Below are positions 52,773 through 61,333 of a stretch of DNA of 64,000 nucleotides, piece after piece; within the stretch, counting starts at the first letter, position 1; each line of letters starts with the position of its first letter. The DNA lies in assembly GCA_015061545.1 (NCBI GenBank), contig SUWJ01000008.1:19996-83995 (forward strand), in the 5' to 3' direction. The notes beneath the pieces were generated by a model. That model searched no databases and had not been told where the DNA came from. It saw only the letters and a list, made by a program, of their open reading frames with translations. The translations under genes were made by a program, and so were the position numbers. Origin of the DNA: Lentisphaerota bacterium. Lineage in GTDB: Bacteria > Verrucomicrobiota > Lentisphaeria > Victivallales > Victivallaceae.

Positions 52773-54373
52773 TTCAACGGATTGCCGTAGCGCTGCTGAT
52801 CCTTGCCTTGTTGATCCTGCTGCCTGCCATGCTGCGGGAAAAACCGGTTGCAGCCGACCTGCCCGATGATACGCTCAGCGATACGCTGGTGGTGGTAACG
52901 CCTCACGCCGAGTCGATCAAATATGAGTTTGAACGGGCATTTCAACGTTATTATTTTGAAAAATTCAACCGTAATATCGTCATCGACTGGCGCAGTCCCG
53001 GCGGTACCAGCGATATTGTGCGTTATATAAACGACCGCTACGAAGCATCGTTCCGCCGCTACTGCGAAAAAAACAATCTGCCGTGGAACAGCCAAATTGC
53101 CGCCGCCTTCCGCAATTACAAAGTAAAAGCCGACAAAAGTGCGCAGGCAAGCGATGAATCCCGTGCCAGAGCAATTTTTCTGGAGTCGGATGTATCTATT
53201 GATATAGATGTATTTTTCGGCGGCGGAACTTACGATCACGCCAATCACGCCCGCAAAGGCTACGCAGTGGACGCAGGAATCCACCAACGCCACCCCGACT
53301 GGTTCAAACCCGAAATCATGCCCGAAAGCTGGAGCGGCGAAGCCATCTGCGACCCCAACGGCGGATATTACGGAGTCTGCCTTGCCACCTTCGGGATCTG
53401 CTACAACCCGGACCGACTGAAAAATTTTGCGCAAAAACCCCGCCGCTGGAGCGATTTAGCCGATGCAGCCTACTTCAACACCCTGGCGTTGGCTGACCCC
53501 ACCAAGTCCGGCTCCATCAACAAATGCTTTGAAGTGCTTATCCAGCAGAGTATGTCCGAAGCGGTCAAAGCCAATCGAACTCCCGCTGAGGGCTGGCAGG
53601 ACGGCATGAATCTGATCCGCCGTCTGGTCGGCAACAGCCGCACCATCAGCGAAAGCGCCGGAAAAGTCACCCGCGAAGTGGCTTCTGGCAACGCCGCCGC
53701 CGGTATGGCGATCGACTTTTATGCCTTGAGCGAAGCACAGTTTGCCGATTTCCAGACCCAAGGCAAAGCACAGCGGATAGTTTATGTCCCGCCGGAAGGC
53801 GGCAGTTCGGTATCTGCCGACCCCGTTCAAATGCTGCGGGGCGCCCCCAACCGCAAACAGGCCGAAGCGTTTATCGAATTTCTGCTCTCCGAAGCAGGTC
53901 AGCAAATCTGGCAATACAAAGTCAACACACCCGGCGGCCCCGAAAAGTACACGCTGCGCCGTCCGCCTGTACGGCGTGATCTCTACAGCGCAAAACATCT
54001 GCCCTATATGGCGGATGCCGACTACGATCCTTACTCCGCAACGCTCAGTTTTGAGTATCACCCGGAATGGACGGGGCGCTACTTCAACTTGATCCGGGTC
54101 ATGATCCGTACTACTATGCTGGATGCAGCCGATGAATTGCAGGCGGCATGGAAAGCTATCTGCGATGCAGGAGGCGCTGCCGCCGTTCCCGAAGCCGCCG
54201 CCGAATTCGACCGCCCGATCGTGCCTTACGAACAGGCAAGTCAGGCAGCAGCAGGGTTATCGGTCAGCGCCAAAAATTCCATGCAGCAGGTGATCCAACT
54301 GCGCCGCAGCTGGACCATGCGCGCTATAGAGCAATACCAACGCGCACGGAAATTGGCCCAAGCAGGTCGCTGA
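52769..54373 (+). CDS. Extracellular solute-binding protein of an Fbp-type ABC importer, enlarged
   Basis: 534 residues, about 200 more than usual for FbpA. N-terminal signal anchor (about 3-21), then LVVVTPHAESIKYEFERAFQ, IDWRSPGGTSDIVRYI, DVFFGGGTYDHANHA, GICYNPDRLK, WSDLADAAYFNTLALADPTKSG, GMAIDFYAL and FLLSEAGQQIW, all of the iron(III)/thiamine-class fold. The additions are a segment at about 85-130 and a C-terminal helical tail (440-534). Translationally coupled to the ATPase. The ligand is unknown. Confidence 0.88.
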   Translation: MIQRIAVALLILALLILLPAMLREKPVAADLPDDTLSDTLVVVTPHAESIKYEFERAFQRYYFEKFNRNIVIDWRSPGGTSDIVRYINDRYEASFRRYCEKNNLPWNSQIAAAFRNYKVKADKSAQASDESRARAIFLESDVSIDIDVFFGGGTYDHANHARKGYAVDAGIHQRHPDWFKPEIMPESWSGEAICDPNGGYYGVCLATFGICYNPDRLKNFAQKPRRWSDLADAAYFNTLALADPTKSGSINKCFEVLIQQSMSEAVKANRTPAEGWQDGMNLIRRLVGNSRTISESAGKVTREVASGNAAAGMAIDFYALSEAQFADFQTQGKAQRIVYVPPEGGSSVSADPVQMLRGAPNRKQAEAFIEFLLSEAGQQIWQYKVNTPGGPEKYTLRRPPVRRDLYSAKHLPYMADADYDPYSATLSFEYHPEWTGRYFNLIRVMIRTTMLDAADELQAAWKAICDAGGAAAVPEAAAEFDRPIVPYEQASQAAAGLSVSAKNSMQQVIQLRRSWTMRAIEQYQRARKLAQAGR

Positions 54374-54409
54374 GCTGCCGATGCGCCGTACCCCGCGCAC
54401 GTTAAAAAA

Positions 54410-55600
54410 TCAGTTGATATTTTCCCGCTTTTTGCGCAACGGCCAGTTATCGGTCAAACCCGGAACATTTTCCAGACCGATGCTTACCAGCAAGCCGACC
54501 ATTATCATATTTATCAGCAGATTGCTGCCGCCGTAACTTATCAGCGGCGCCGAGATACCTTTGGTCGGCAATGCCCCTGAAACCACTCCGATATTGATTC
54601 CCGCCTGCAGCAGAATTATCAGCGTGATCGTTTGTGCCAGCAGCATACCGAAACGGGAACGGCTGTTAAGGGCGATTCTCATGCCGAAATAACCCAGCAG
54701 CAAATAAGCGGCAATCACCGCCAGCAGCCCGATATAGCCCAATTCTTCGCCCACGACTGCCAGAATAAAGTCGGTATGAGCTTCGGGCAGATATCTTAAT
54801 TTCATGCGGCTTTCCATAAACCCGATTCCGCCCCAGCCGCCGGAGCCAAGCGCCAGAAGCGAGTTCCACAGCTGATAGCCGTCGCTCTCCCGCAGCGCCA
54901 TATCCCCCGGATTGGTAAAACTGGTTACCCGGGAAAGCCGTTCGGGGTCAAATTTCCACAGATAGAACGCCAGCAGCGCCAGCAGAAACGGAATCAAAAT
55001 GAAAAAGCGCTTCTGCATCCCGCCGGCAAATACCAGCGACGCCATTGCCGCAGCCAGCAGCAGAGTTGTCCCCAAGTCCCTGCCCGCCACCACCAGCAGC
55101 AGAATCGACACAATTACAGCGCCCGGCAGCAGAAAAACCTTGAAATTCTTCCAATTGTTGATGTTGCGTAAATTATCCGCCGTAACTTTTGCACCGTAAA
55201 GCGCCAGCACCACCTTGGCCAGCTCCGAGGGCTGAAAACGCATATTCACCACCGGAATAATGATCCAGCGGTTGGCACCGTTGATCGACTTGCTGAAAAG
55301 CGCCCACACCAGCAGTATTGCCAGCAGACCCAGCATCCACGGCGTCCAATTGCTGAGTCTTTTATAGCCGATAAACACCACTCCGACCATTGCCACCGAC
55401 GAGATCACCGCCCATTTCAACTGAGCGTGAAAAAATTTTTCCCCCACCGTGGCAAAAGAGGTGGAATAGAGCATTGTCAATCCGAACATCATAATTATAA
55501 ACGCAATAAATGCCACGATCAGCGCATAAGAAAAAGACCTGCCGTCATTCCTTCTGTTCAGATCGTCCACCAGTTCAGATACTTCGTTTTGCCGCAGCAT
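54410..55600 (-). CDS. ftsW: Peptidoglycan glycosyltransferase FtsW/RodA (SEDS family), probably FtsW
   Basis: 396 residues with ten membrane helices. SEDS hallmarks: NGANRWIIIPVVNMRFQPSE, VAGRDLGTTLLLAAA (catalytic Asp region), PEAHTDFILAVVGEELGYIG and PTKGISAPLISYGGSNLL. The last motif and the Lys-Gly favour FtsW over RodA. It polymerises lipid II glycan strands at the septum with a class B PBP. It is not in a division/cell-wall cluster here but follows a small unknown gene and a UDP-HexNAc pyrophosphorylase gene. AAAGGA is upstream. Confidence 0.9.
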   Translation of the reverse strand: MLRQNEVSELVDDLNRRNDGRSFSYALIVAFIAFIIMMFGLTMLYSTSFATVGEKFFHAQLKWAVISSVAMVGVVFIGYKRLSNWTPWMLGLLAILLVWALFSKSINGANRWIIIPVVNMRFQPSELAKVVLALYGAKVTADNLRNINNWKNFKVFLLPGAVIVSILLLVVAGRDLGTTLLLAAAMASLVFAGGMQKRFFILIPFLLALLAFYLWKFDPERLSRVTSFTNPGDMALRESDGYQLWNSLLALGSGGWGGIGFMESRMKLRYLPEAHTDFILAVVGEELGYIGLLAVIAAYLLLGYFGMRIALNSRSRFGMLLAQTITLIILLQAGINIGVVSGALPTKGISAPLISYGGSNLLINMIMVGLLVSIGLENVPGLTDNWPLRKKRENIN

Positions 55601-55618
55601 AAAAATCCTTTACCCGGG

Positions 55619-55939
55619 TTAAAAATCTTCTTCTTTTTCGGTCAAAAGCCAAATTCCATCCGCCAGATGGAAAGCGCCTACAGTACGGAATCCGTAATCG
55701 TAACGGCAGCGCAATTCAGCGTGCAGAGCATCTTTTGAATCCTCCGCCAGCGGCGAAAGACGGTATTGATAACAGCCTGCCGCAGAATTACTGCTGCAAA
55801 TCACCGTCAGGGCATCGCCGACGGCTGCCACACCTTCGGGACGCAATCCGGAGCGGCGACACTCCCGGCTGATCCGTTCGGAAATATTTTTTTCGTCCAA
55901 CCGGATATCGTCGCCGCAAAATTCCATCAACTTGAACAT
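55619..55939 (-). CDS. Small protein of unknown function
   Basis: 106 residues, starting 3 bases after the pyrophosphorylase stop and ending 18 bases before ftsW. Four Cys (FCGDD, RECRR, VICSS, GCYQY, RCRYD region) and no membrane helix or signal peptide. No family recognised. The tight spacing supports it as a real cotranscribed gene. Confidence 0.65.
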   Translation of the reverse strand: MFKLMEFCGDDIRLDEKNISERISRECRRSGLRPEGVAAVGDALTVICSSNSAAGCYQYRLSPLAEDSKDALHAELRCRYDYGFRTVGAFHLADGIWLLTEKEEDF

Positions 55940-55942
55940 AGC

Positions 55943-57370
55943 TTACACAAAGTAATTGACCGAGCCGGCCTCTACTGCTTTAATGTTGTGTTTTGCCACA
56001 TAAGCAGCACAATCTTCGTCATCCCAGATGCTCAACGGCGATATTTCGATTTTAGCGTTCAAACTGCCGTCGGCATTACGGGGAATTTCCACACCGCAGC
56101 GTTCCAGCCGCCGTGCATCCCGCTCAGAAAGCATAAGCCGGCAACTTTCCACCGAATCGACACCTGTAGCATTTTTGGTGGGGGCAAACTCTTCTTTGCG
56201 GTCGGCTTCAAAAATCATGGTCTTATCCGCCAGCTTGAGGGCGTCAAAGATAAAGGATTCCAGCTTTACGCCGTTGGGTTCGGTTACATCCAACGCGTTG
56301 CCGTCGGAGTCGATGCACTTGATCTTTTTATCGGCACGGTGCCAATCCAGATCCAACCTGCCGCCAACCGTCAACCGCTCAATAAAACTGCGGGAAATAA
56401 CGTGGATGGCCGGTGAACCGGCGATAAATTTAAGGTTGCCGTTTTCATCCGTGGCATTGGCAAGCTCATCCGGCAGATCGCTGTACTCAATAACCAGCAG
56501 TTTGCCGTTGCCGATACAGAAATTACCCACTTTTTCGTGCGCATTGGTCTTGGCAAGGGTAATGGCGCTCATTTCGGAATTTTCCAGCTTGTGCAGCCCG
56601 ATAAAACGCTTATCGACAACCGGCACCAGCGGGTTATCCACCTGAAAGTAGCTCAGAAATTCAATGCCGTGCTTTTTCATATCATCCAGCATACCCGACT
56701 TGCGCAGCGCCAGCAGCGTACCGCCGTGACCATCGGGCGACAACGCCAGCGAACCGCGTGATGCCATCAGCAATTTGCCGTCGTAACCGATCGCGGGCAT
56801 AAATCCCTGCGTGAAGAAATGCACCTGTTCAGAATCCATACCGAAGAAATCATTTTCCGCAAAAAATGCTCTGGTGGCGGCATCGTTGACCACGCTGGTC
56901 ATAATGTACCAATGGAGCTTGACCGAATATTTCCGGGAAGCGCTCAACAGCGATTCAGCAAAATACTGGAACAAACTCTTTCCGCTTACCGGAGCGATCG
57001 GATAAGTACCTTTTGGTCCGTCAAAGCCCAGTCGGCTGCCCTGCCCGCCGGCTACAGTCAGCGCCGCAACTTTTCCGCCGCGCAAAAGCTCTTCCCCCAC
57101 CGCATCCGCCTGCTGATAACGATCTGCTTCCGCTTCATTGCGCGGTATCAGCGGGAAATAGGGCGCCGGCTGCAAATCTTCAGGCAGCCCGATAACGGGC
57201 TTCTTCAACACACAGGCAGCAATAAGTTCCTGCAAAAGATCCAGATCCAGCGCTTCAAGTTCAGCAATATAGCGCGATTGTTCTTCTTCCGGAAGCTGTT
57301 CAAAAAAATTCAATAAATGACTCTGACCTGCTTTTTCCAGGCGTTCAATCAAATCATGACATGGCTGCAT
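55943..57370 (-). CDS. UDP-N-acetylhexosamine pyrophosphorylase (eukaryote-like UAP/UDPGP family)
   Basis: 475 residues, AGGAGA upstream. The UDPGP signature LTVAGGQGSRLGFDGPKGTYP, HWYIMTSVVNDAATRAFF, FFTQGFMPAIG, SPDGHGGTLLALRKSGML, FSYFQVDNPLVPV-type segment and the C-terminal FIFDALKLADKTMIFE match UAP1/AGX1-like enzymes, which join HexNAc-1-P and UTP. This differs from bacterial GlmU. With NahK it would complete conversion of free GlcNAc/GalNAc to the UDP-sugar. First gene of a three-gene operon ending with ftsW. Confidence 0.88.
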   Translation of the reverse strand: MQPCHDLIERLEKAGQSHLLNFFEQLPEEEQSRYIAELEALDLDLLQELIAACVLKKPVIGLPEDLQPAPYFPLIPRNEAEADRYQQADAVGEELLRGGKVAALTVAGGQGSRLGFDGPKGTYPIAPVSGKSLFQYFAESLLSASRKYSVKLHWYIMTSVVNDAATRAFFAENDFFGMDSEQVHFFTQGFMPAIGYDGKLLMASRGSLALSPDGHGGTLLALRKSGMLDDMKKHGIEFLSYFQVDNPLVPVVDKRFIGLHKLENSEMSAITLAKTNAHEKVGNFCIGNGKLLVIEYSDLPDELANATDENGNLKFIAGSPAIHVISRSFIERLTVGGRLDLDWHRADKKIKCIDSDGNALDVTEPNGVKLESFIFDALKLADKTMIFEADRKEEFAPTKNATGVDSVESCRLMLSERDARRLERCGVEIPRNADGSLNAKIEISPLSIWDDEDCAAYVAKHNIKAVEAGSVNYFV

Positions 57371-57592
57371 AAAAATCTCCTGTTCTGAAAATGGTTGATC
57401 AACTCTATAAGATAGCGTTTTTTATTGTACTTTCAAGACCCGAAGCAACTTTTATTACGTTTTTGTTCAATAAAGCGGAGAAAAGATGAGAAAAGCGCAA
57501 AATAGATCACCGCAGAACTTTTAAAAGTAGAAATATCATGCTATATTATTGTGTGTATTTTTTTCATACAGTCAACAGAAGGTACTTAACCA

Positions 57593-60262
57593 ATGAGTCA
57601 AACAGGCAATATGCCCAAAGCATACGAATCGGCAAATGTCGAAAGTTTCTGGTATGATTTTTGGGAAAAGAACGGACTTTTTCATGCAGATCCTGCTTCA
57701 GATAAACCCGCTTACTCGGTGGTGATCCCGCCGCCGAACATTACGGGGATCCTGACGCTGGGTCATGTGCTTAACAATACACTGCAGGATATTCTGGTGC
57801 GCAGCCACCGTATGCGCGGCTACGAAGTCTGCTGGTTCCCCGGCACCGACCACGCCGGATTGGCGACGGAGGCGCGGGTGGATAAATATTTGCGGCAGAA
57901 CGAAAATACCAATCGCGATGAACTGGGCCGCGAAGAATTTATCCGCCGGGTGCGCGAATGGCGCAAACAGTACGGCGGCACCATCATCCGCCAGCTGCGC
58001 AAACTGGGCAGCTCCTGCGATTGGGAACGGGAACGCTTCACCATGGATGAAGGTCTTTCCGATGCAGTGCAGAAGGTCTTTATCGCCCTTTACGAAAAGG
58101 GTTACATCTATCGCGGCGTGCGCATGATCAACTGGTGCCCCAAGGCGCAGACTGCACTTTCCGACGAAGAAGTGATCTACAAGGATGTCCCCGGCAAGTT
58201 CTACTACTTCAAATACCCGCTGGCAGATGGTTCGGGCTTCCTTGAAATCGCCACCACCCGCCCCGAAACCATGTTCGGCGATACTGCCGTAGCGGTCAAT
58301 CCCGATGACGGGCGCTACAAACATTTGATCGGCAAGATGGTCAAACTGCCTTTGACCGACCGCGAAATCCCGATCGTTGCCGATGAACACGCCGATCCCA
58401 CTAAAGGCTCGGGCTGCGTCAAGATCACTCCCGCCCATGACCCCAACGACTTTGAGGTCGGTCAGCGGCACAATCTTGAACGCATCATGGTCATGAACAA
58501 AGATGCCAGCATGAATGCCGCGGCAGGGAAAGAATTTGAAGGGCTTGATCGTTTTGCCGCCCGCGAAAAATGCGTAAAGATGATGGAAGAAGCAGGACTT
58601 CTGGTGCGGATCGAAGATATCACTCACGCCGTTGGTTACTCCGAGCGCGGCGATGTACCGATCGAAACATTTGTCAGCAGCCAGTGGTTCTGCAAAATGG
58701 GCGAACTTGCCAAGCCCGCAATCGAAGCGGTGAAAAACGGTGATATCAAATTTTACCCCGAACGCTGGGCCAAAACCTATTTCCATTGGATGGAAAATAT
58801 TCAGGACTGGTGCCTCAGCCGTCAGATCTGGTGGGGACACCGCATACCTGCATGGTACAACGACGCCACCGGCGAAATGTATGTCGGCGAAGCTGCTCCG
58901 CAGGACGGCGGCGTCTGGCGGCAGGAAGAAGATGTGCTGGATACCTGGTTCAGCAGCTGGCTGTGGCCCTTCTCGGTAATGGGCTGGCCGGCTAAGACTG
59001 CGGAACTGGAAAAATTCTACACCACCAACGATTTGGTAACGGGGCCGGATATTATTTTCTTCTGGGTGGCGCGCATGATCATGGCGGGCTGCGAATTTAC
59101 CGGCAAGATCCCGTTCCGCAATGTATACTTTACAAGCATCATCCGCGACGATCTGGGCAGAAAACTCTCCAAGAGTCTGGGCAACAGCCCTGACCCGCTG
59201 GATGTGATCGCCAAATACGGTGCGGACGCGTTGCGTTTTTCGATCATCTATATTGCGCCCGTGGGCATGGATATCAAATACAGCAACGAAAAGTGCGAAA
59301 TCGGCAGAAACTTTGCCAACAAACTCTGGAATGCCTGCCGTTTCCGCAATATGCAGGGCGAAGTCAGCGCCAACTTCCGCGAACTCTCTGCGGAGGATAT
59401 GGCAAAACTCACCTGCGACGAAAAGTGGATGCTCCACAAGCTCGACTCGGTGCTGCGCAGCGTGGACAGCGACCTCAAGGGATATCGCTTCCATACCGCC
59501 GCCCACGATATTTACGAATTGGTCTGGAGCAATTTCTGCGACTGGTTCATCGAAGCGGAAAAGGTTCAGCTTTACGCCGGAGAAGCCGCCAAACAACACG
59601 CGCTGGCGGTGCTGGATTACGCGCTGTACAAGATTCTGTGCGTGCTGCACCCCTTCATGCCGTTTATTACCGAAGAGCTGGCACATCAGATGGGCTTTGT
59701 TGCCGAAGGCAAGTCGATCATGTTTGAAGCCTATCCGGAATCCGCGTTGGACGAAGCCGCGGCGGCGGAATTTGCCCCTGTGGCAGCCTTGGTGGATGGC
59801 AAATTTGAGCTGGTGCGCGCCGGTCGTGCGCTGCGCAGCAACTATCAGCTGCCCGACGGCAAAAAGGTGAATTTCTACATCAAGGCCGCCGATGGTGCTT
59901 CGGAAGAATTCCTCAACAGCGAAAAGGCTTCGCTCAAGAGTCTGCTGAATGCCGCCGAACTGGAAGTGGCTCAGGCTGAATTCGACAGTTCTGTTCACGG
60001 TGCAGCGCCTTCGCAACTGGCGGCTGCGGGCACGATCTACCTGCCGCTGGCAGGCTTGATCGATATTGCGGAAGAATTGAAGAAACTTGATAAGCAGAAA
60101 AGCGAGCTGGAAGGCTGGATCAAAGGTTCCAAAGCCAAACTTTCCAACGAAAAATTTGTTGCCAAAGCTCCCGAAGCGGTGGTGGCAGCTGCCCGCGAAC
60201 ACTTGCAGGAGCTGGAAGGCAAACTGGAGCGGACATTGGAACTTATCAAAGCATTGCAATAA
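57593..60262 (+). CDS. valS: Valyl-tRNA synthetase
   Basis: 889 residues. Class Ia synthetase charging tRNA-Val. The N-terminal motif is PPPNITGILTLGHVLNN; the usual HxGH is TLGH here. CP1 editing domain (about 190-350, TTRPETMFGDTAVAVNP), RQIWWGHRIPAWY, KMSKS equivalent KLSKSLGNSPDPLDVI, anticodon-binding domain, and a C-terminal coiled coil (about 825-889, LKKLDKQKSELEGWIKGSK). No T-box leader is visible upstream. Followed 25 bases later by dapA. Confidence 0.95.
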   Translation: MSQTGNMPKAYESANVESFWYDFWEKNGLFHADPASDKPAYSVVIPPPNITGILTLGHVLNNTLQDILVRSHRMRGYEVCWFPGTDHAGLATEARVDKYLRQNENTNRDELGREEFIRRVREWRKQYGGTIIRQLRKLGSSCDWERERFTMDEGLSDAVQKVFIALYEKGYIYRGVRMINWCPKAQTALSDEEVIYKDVPGKFYYFKYPLADGSGFLEIATTRPETMFGDTAVAVNPDDGRYKHLIGKMVKLPLTDREIPIVADEHADPTKGSGCVKITPAHDPNDFEVGQRHNLERIMVMNKDASMNAAAGKEFEGLDRFAAREKCVKMMEEAGLLVRIEDITHAVGYSERGDVPIETFVSSQWFCKMGELAKPAIEAVKNGDIKFYPERWAKTYFHWMENIQDWCLSRQIWWGHRIPAWYNDATGEMYVGEAAPQDGGVWRQEEDVLDTWFSSWLWPFSVMGWPAKTAELEKFYTTNDLVTGPDIIFFWVARMIMAGCEFTGKIPFRNVYFTSIIRDDLGRKLSKSLGNSPDPLDVIAKYGADALRFSIIYIAPVGMDIKYSNEKCEIGRNFANKLWNACRFRNMQGEVSANFRELSAEDMAKLTCDEKWMLHKLDSVLRSVDSDLKGYRFHTAAHDIYELVWSNFCDWFIEAEKVQLYAGEAAKQHALAVLDYALYKILCVLHPFMPFITEELAHQMGFVAEGKSIMFEAYPESALDEAAAAEFAPVAALVDGKFELVRAGRALRSNYQLPDGKKVNFYIKAADGASEEFLNSEKASLKSLLNAAELEVAQAEFDSSVHGAAPSQLAAAGTIYLPLAGLIDIAEELKKLDKQKSELEGWIKGSKAKLSNEKFVAKAPEAVVAAAREHLQELEGKLERTLELIKALQ

Positions 60263-60287
60263 AATCAATAACAGGAGCAAATATTCT

Positions 60288-61166
60288 ATGTTGAACATAC
60301 AAGGTGTTTATACTGCGCTGGTAACCCCGATGCAGAATAACGAAGTTGACTACGCTGCGCTGCGCAGACTCGTTGAAATGCAAATCGCCGGTCAGGTGGC
60401 GGGGATCGTCCCCGTGGGTACGACCGGCGAATCGCCAACTCTGACCTACGAAGAGCACGCCAAGGTTATCCGTACTGTAATCGAAGTGGCGGCGGGCCGT
60501 TGCCAGGTGATCGCCGGAACCGGCGCCAACTGCACCCGCGAAGCGATCGAAATGACCCGCGAAGCTGCGGCAGATGGCGCTGACGGTACGCTGCAGGTTA
60601 CTCCTTACTACAATAAGCCTACTCAGGAAGGTATCTATCGGCATTTCTCCGAAATTGCCGACAAAGGCGGTCTGCCGGTATTTCTGTACAATGTGCCGGG
60701 CCGTTCGGGCGTGGCGATTGCGGAAAGCACGGTGCAAAAACTGGCGGCAAACAGCAACATTGTAGCGATCAAAGAAGCAGCCGGAAGCGTTGACCGCGTT
60801 TCAGCAATCAAACATCTCTGCGGCGATTCGATCACGGTGCTGAGCGGCGATGATTCGCTGACTCTGCCGATGATGAGCGTAGGCGCCAAAGGTATCATCA
60901 GCGTGGCAAGCAATATCATTCCCGCCGAAATGAGCAAAATGGTAGCGGCATTTCTGCAGGGCGATCTGGCAACGGCTCAGGCACTGCACGCCAAATATTT
61001 TGCGTTTTTCCGCGATCAGTTTATCGAAACGAATCCCATTCCGATCAAAGCGGCAATGGCGATGGCAGGATTGATTGCCGAAGAATACCGTCTGCCGCTG
61101 TGCGAAATGTCCCCCGCCAATCGGGAAAAACTGGCGGCGACCATGCGCGAATGCGGTATGATTTGA
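60288..61166 (+). CDS. dapA: 4-hydroxy-tetrahydrodipicolinate synthase
   Basis: DapA condenses pyruvate with aspartate semialdehyde in the lysine/diaminopimelate pathway. 292 residues from the ATG at 60288, with CAGGAG upstream; longer frames run into valS. Schiff-base Lys is in NIVAIKEAAG, the catalytic Tyr in FLYNVPGRSG, the Thr pair in VGTTGESPT. SGDDSLTLPMMSVGAKGIISV is the family motif. Probably cotranscribed with valS. Confidence 0.95.
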   Translation: MLNIQGVYTALVTPMQNNEVDYAALRRLVEMQIAGQVAGIVPVGTTGESPTLTYEEHAKVIRTVIEVAAGRCQVIAGTGANCTREAIEMTREAAADGADGTLQVTPYYNKPTQEGIYRHFSEIADKGGLPVFLYNVPGRSGVAIAESTVQKLAANSNIVAIKEAAGSVDRVSAIKHLCGDSITVLSGDDSLTLPMMSVGAKGIISVASNIIPAEMSKMVAAFLQGDLATAQALHAKYFAFFRDQFIETNPIPIKAAMAMAGLIAEEYRLPLCEMSPANREKLAATMRECGMI

Positions 61167-61172
61167 GGCAAT

Positions 61173-61217
61173 CCCCCCAAAAAACAATCTGAATCACGGG
61201 TGATTCGTTGTGGGGGG
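61173..61217 (+). terminator. Large hairpin after dapA (terminator or processing site)
   Basis: C6 at 61173-61178 pairs with G6 at 61212-61217; inside, ACAA pairs with TTGT and GAATCA (61191-61196) with TGATTC (61201-61206). There is no T tract, so it may stabilise the transcript rather than terminate it. Confidence 0.5.
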
Positions 61218-61333
61218 CAAACAGGCGCTGACGCGTGTTTGATTAAATGCTGACTCGGGTTACCAAGGATATATCAAATAAATTTTATACTCTGAACAGG
61301 GTGTATGAATCATCAAACTAAGGAGCGTTGATT

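Noticed and set aside
57371..57592. T-box leader upstream of valS
   Set aside because: No T-box consensus and no terminator/antiterminator pair are visible in the 222-bp gap.
57698..60298. 866-codon minus-strand frame antisense to valS
   Set aside because: valS is unambiguous; the antisense translation has no recognisable domain or start signal.
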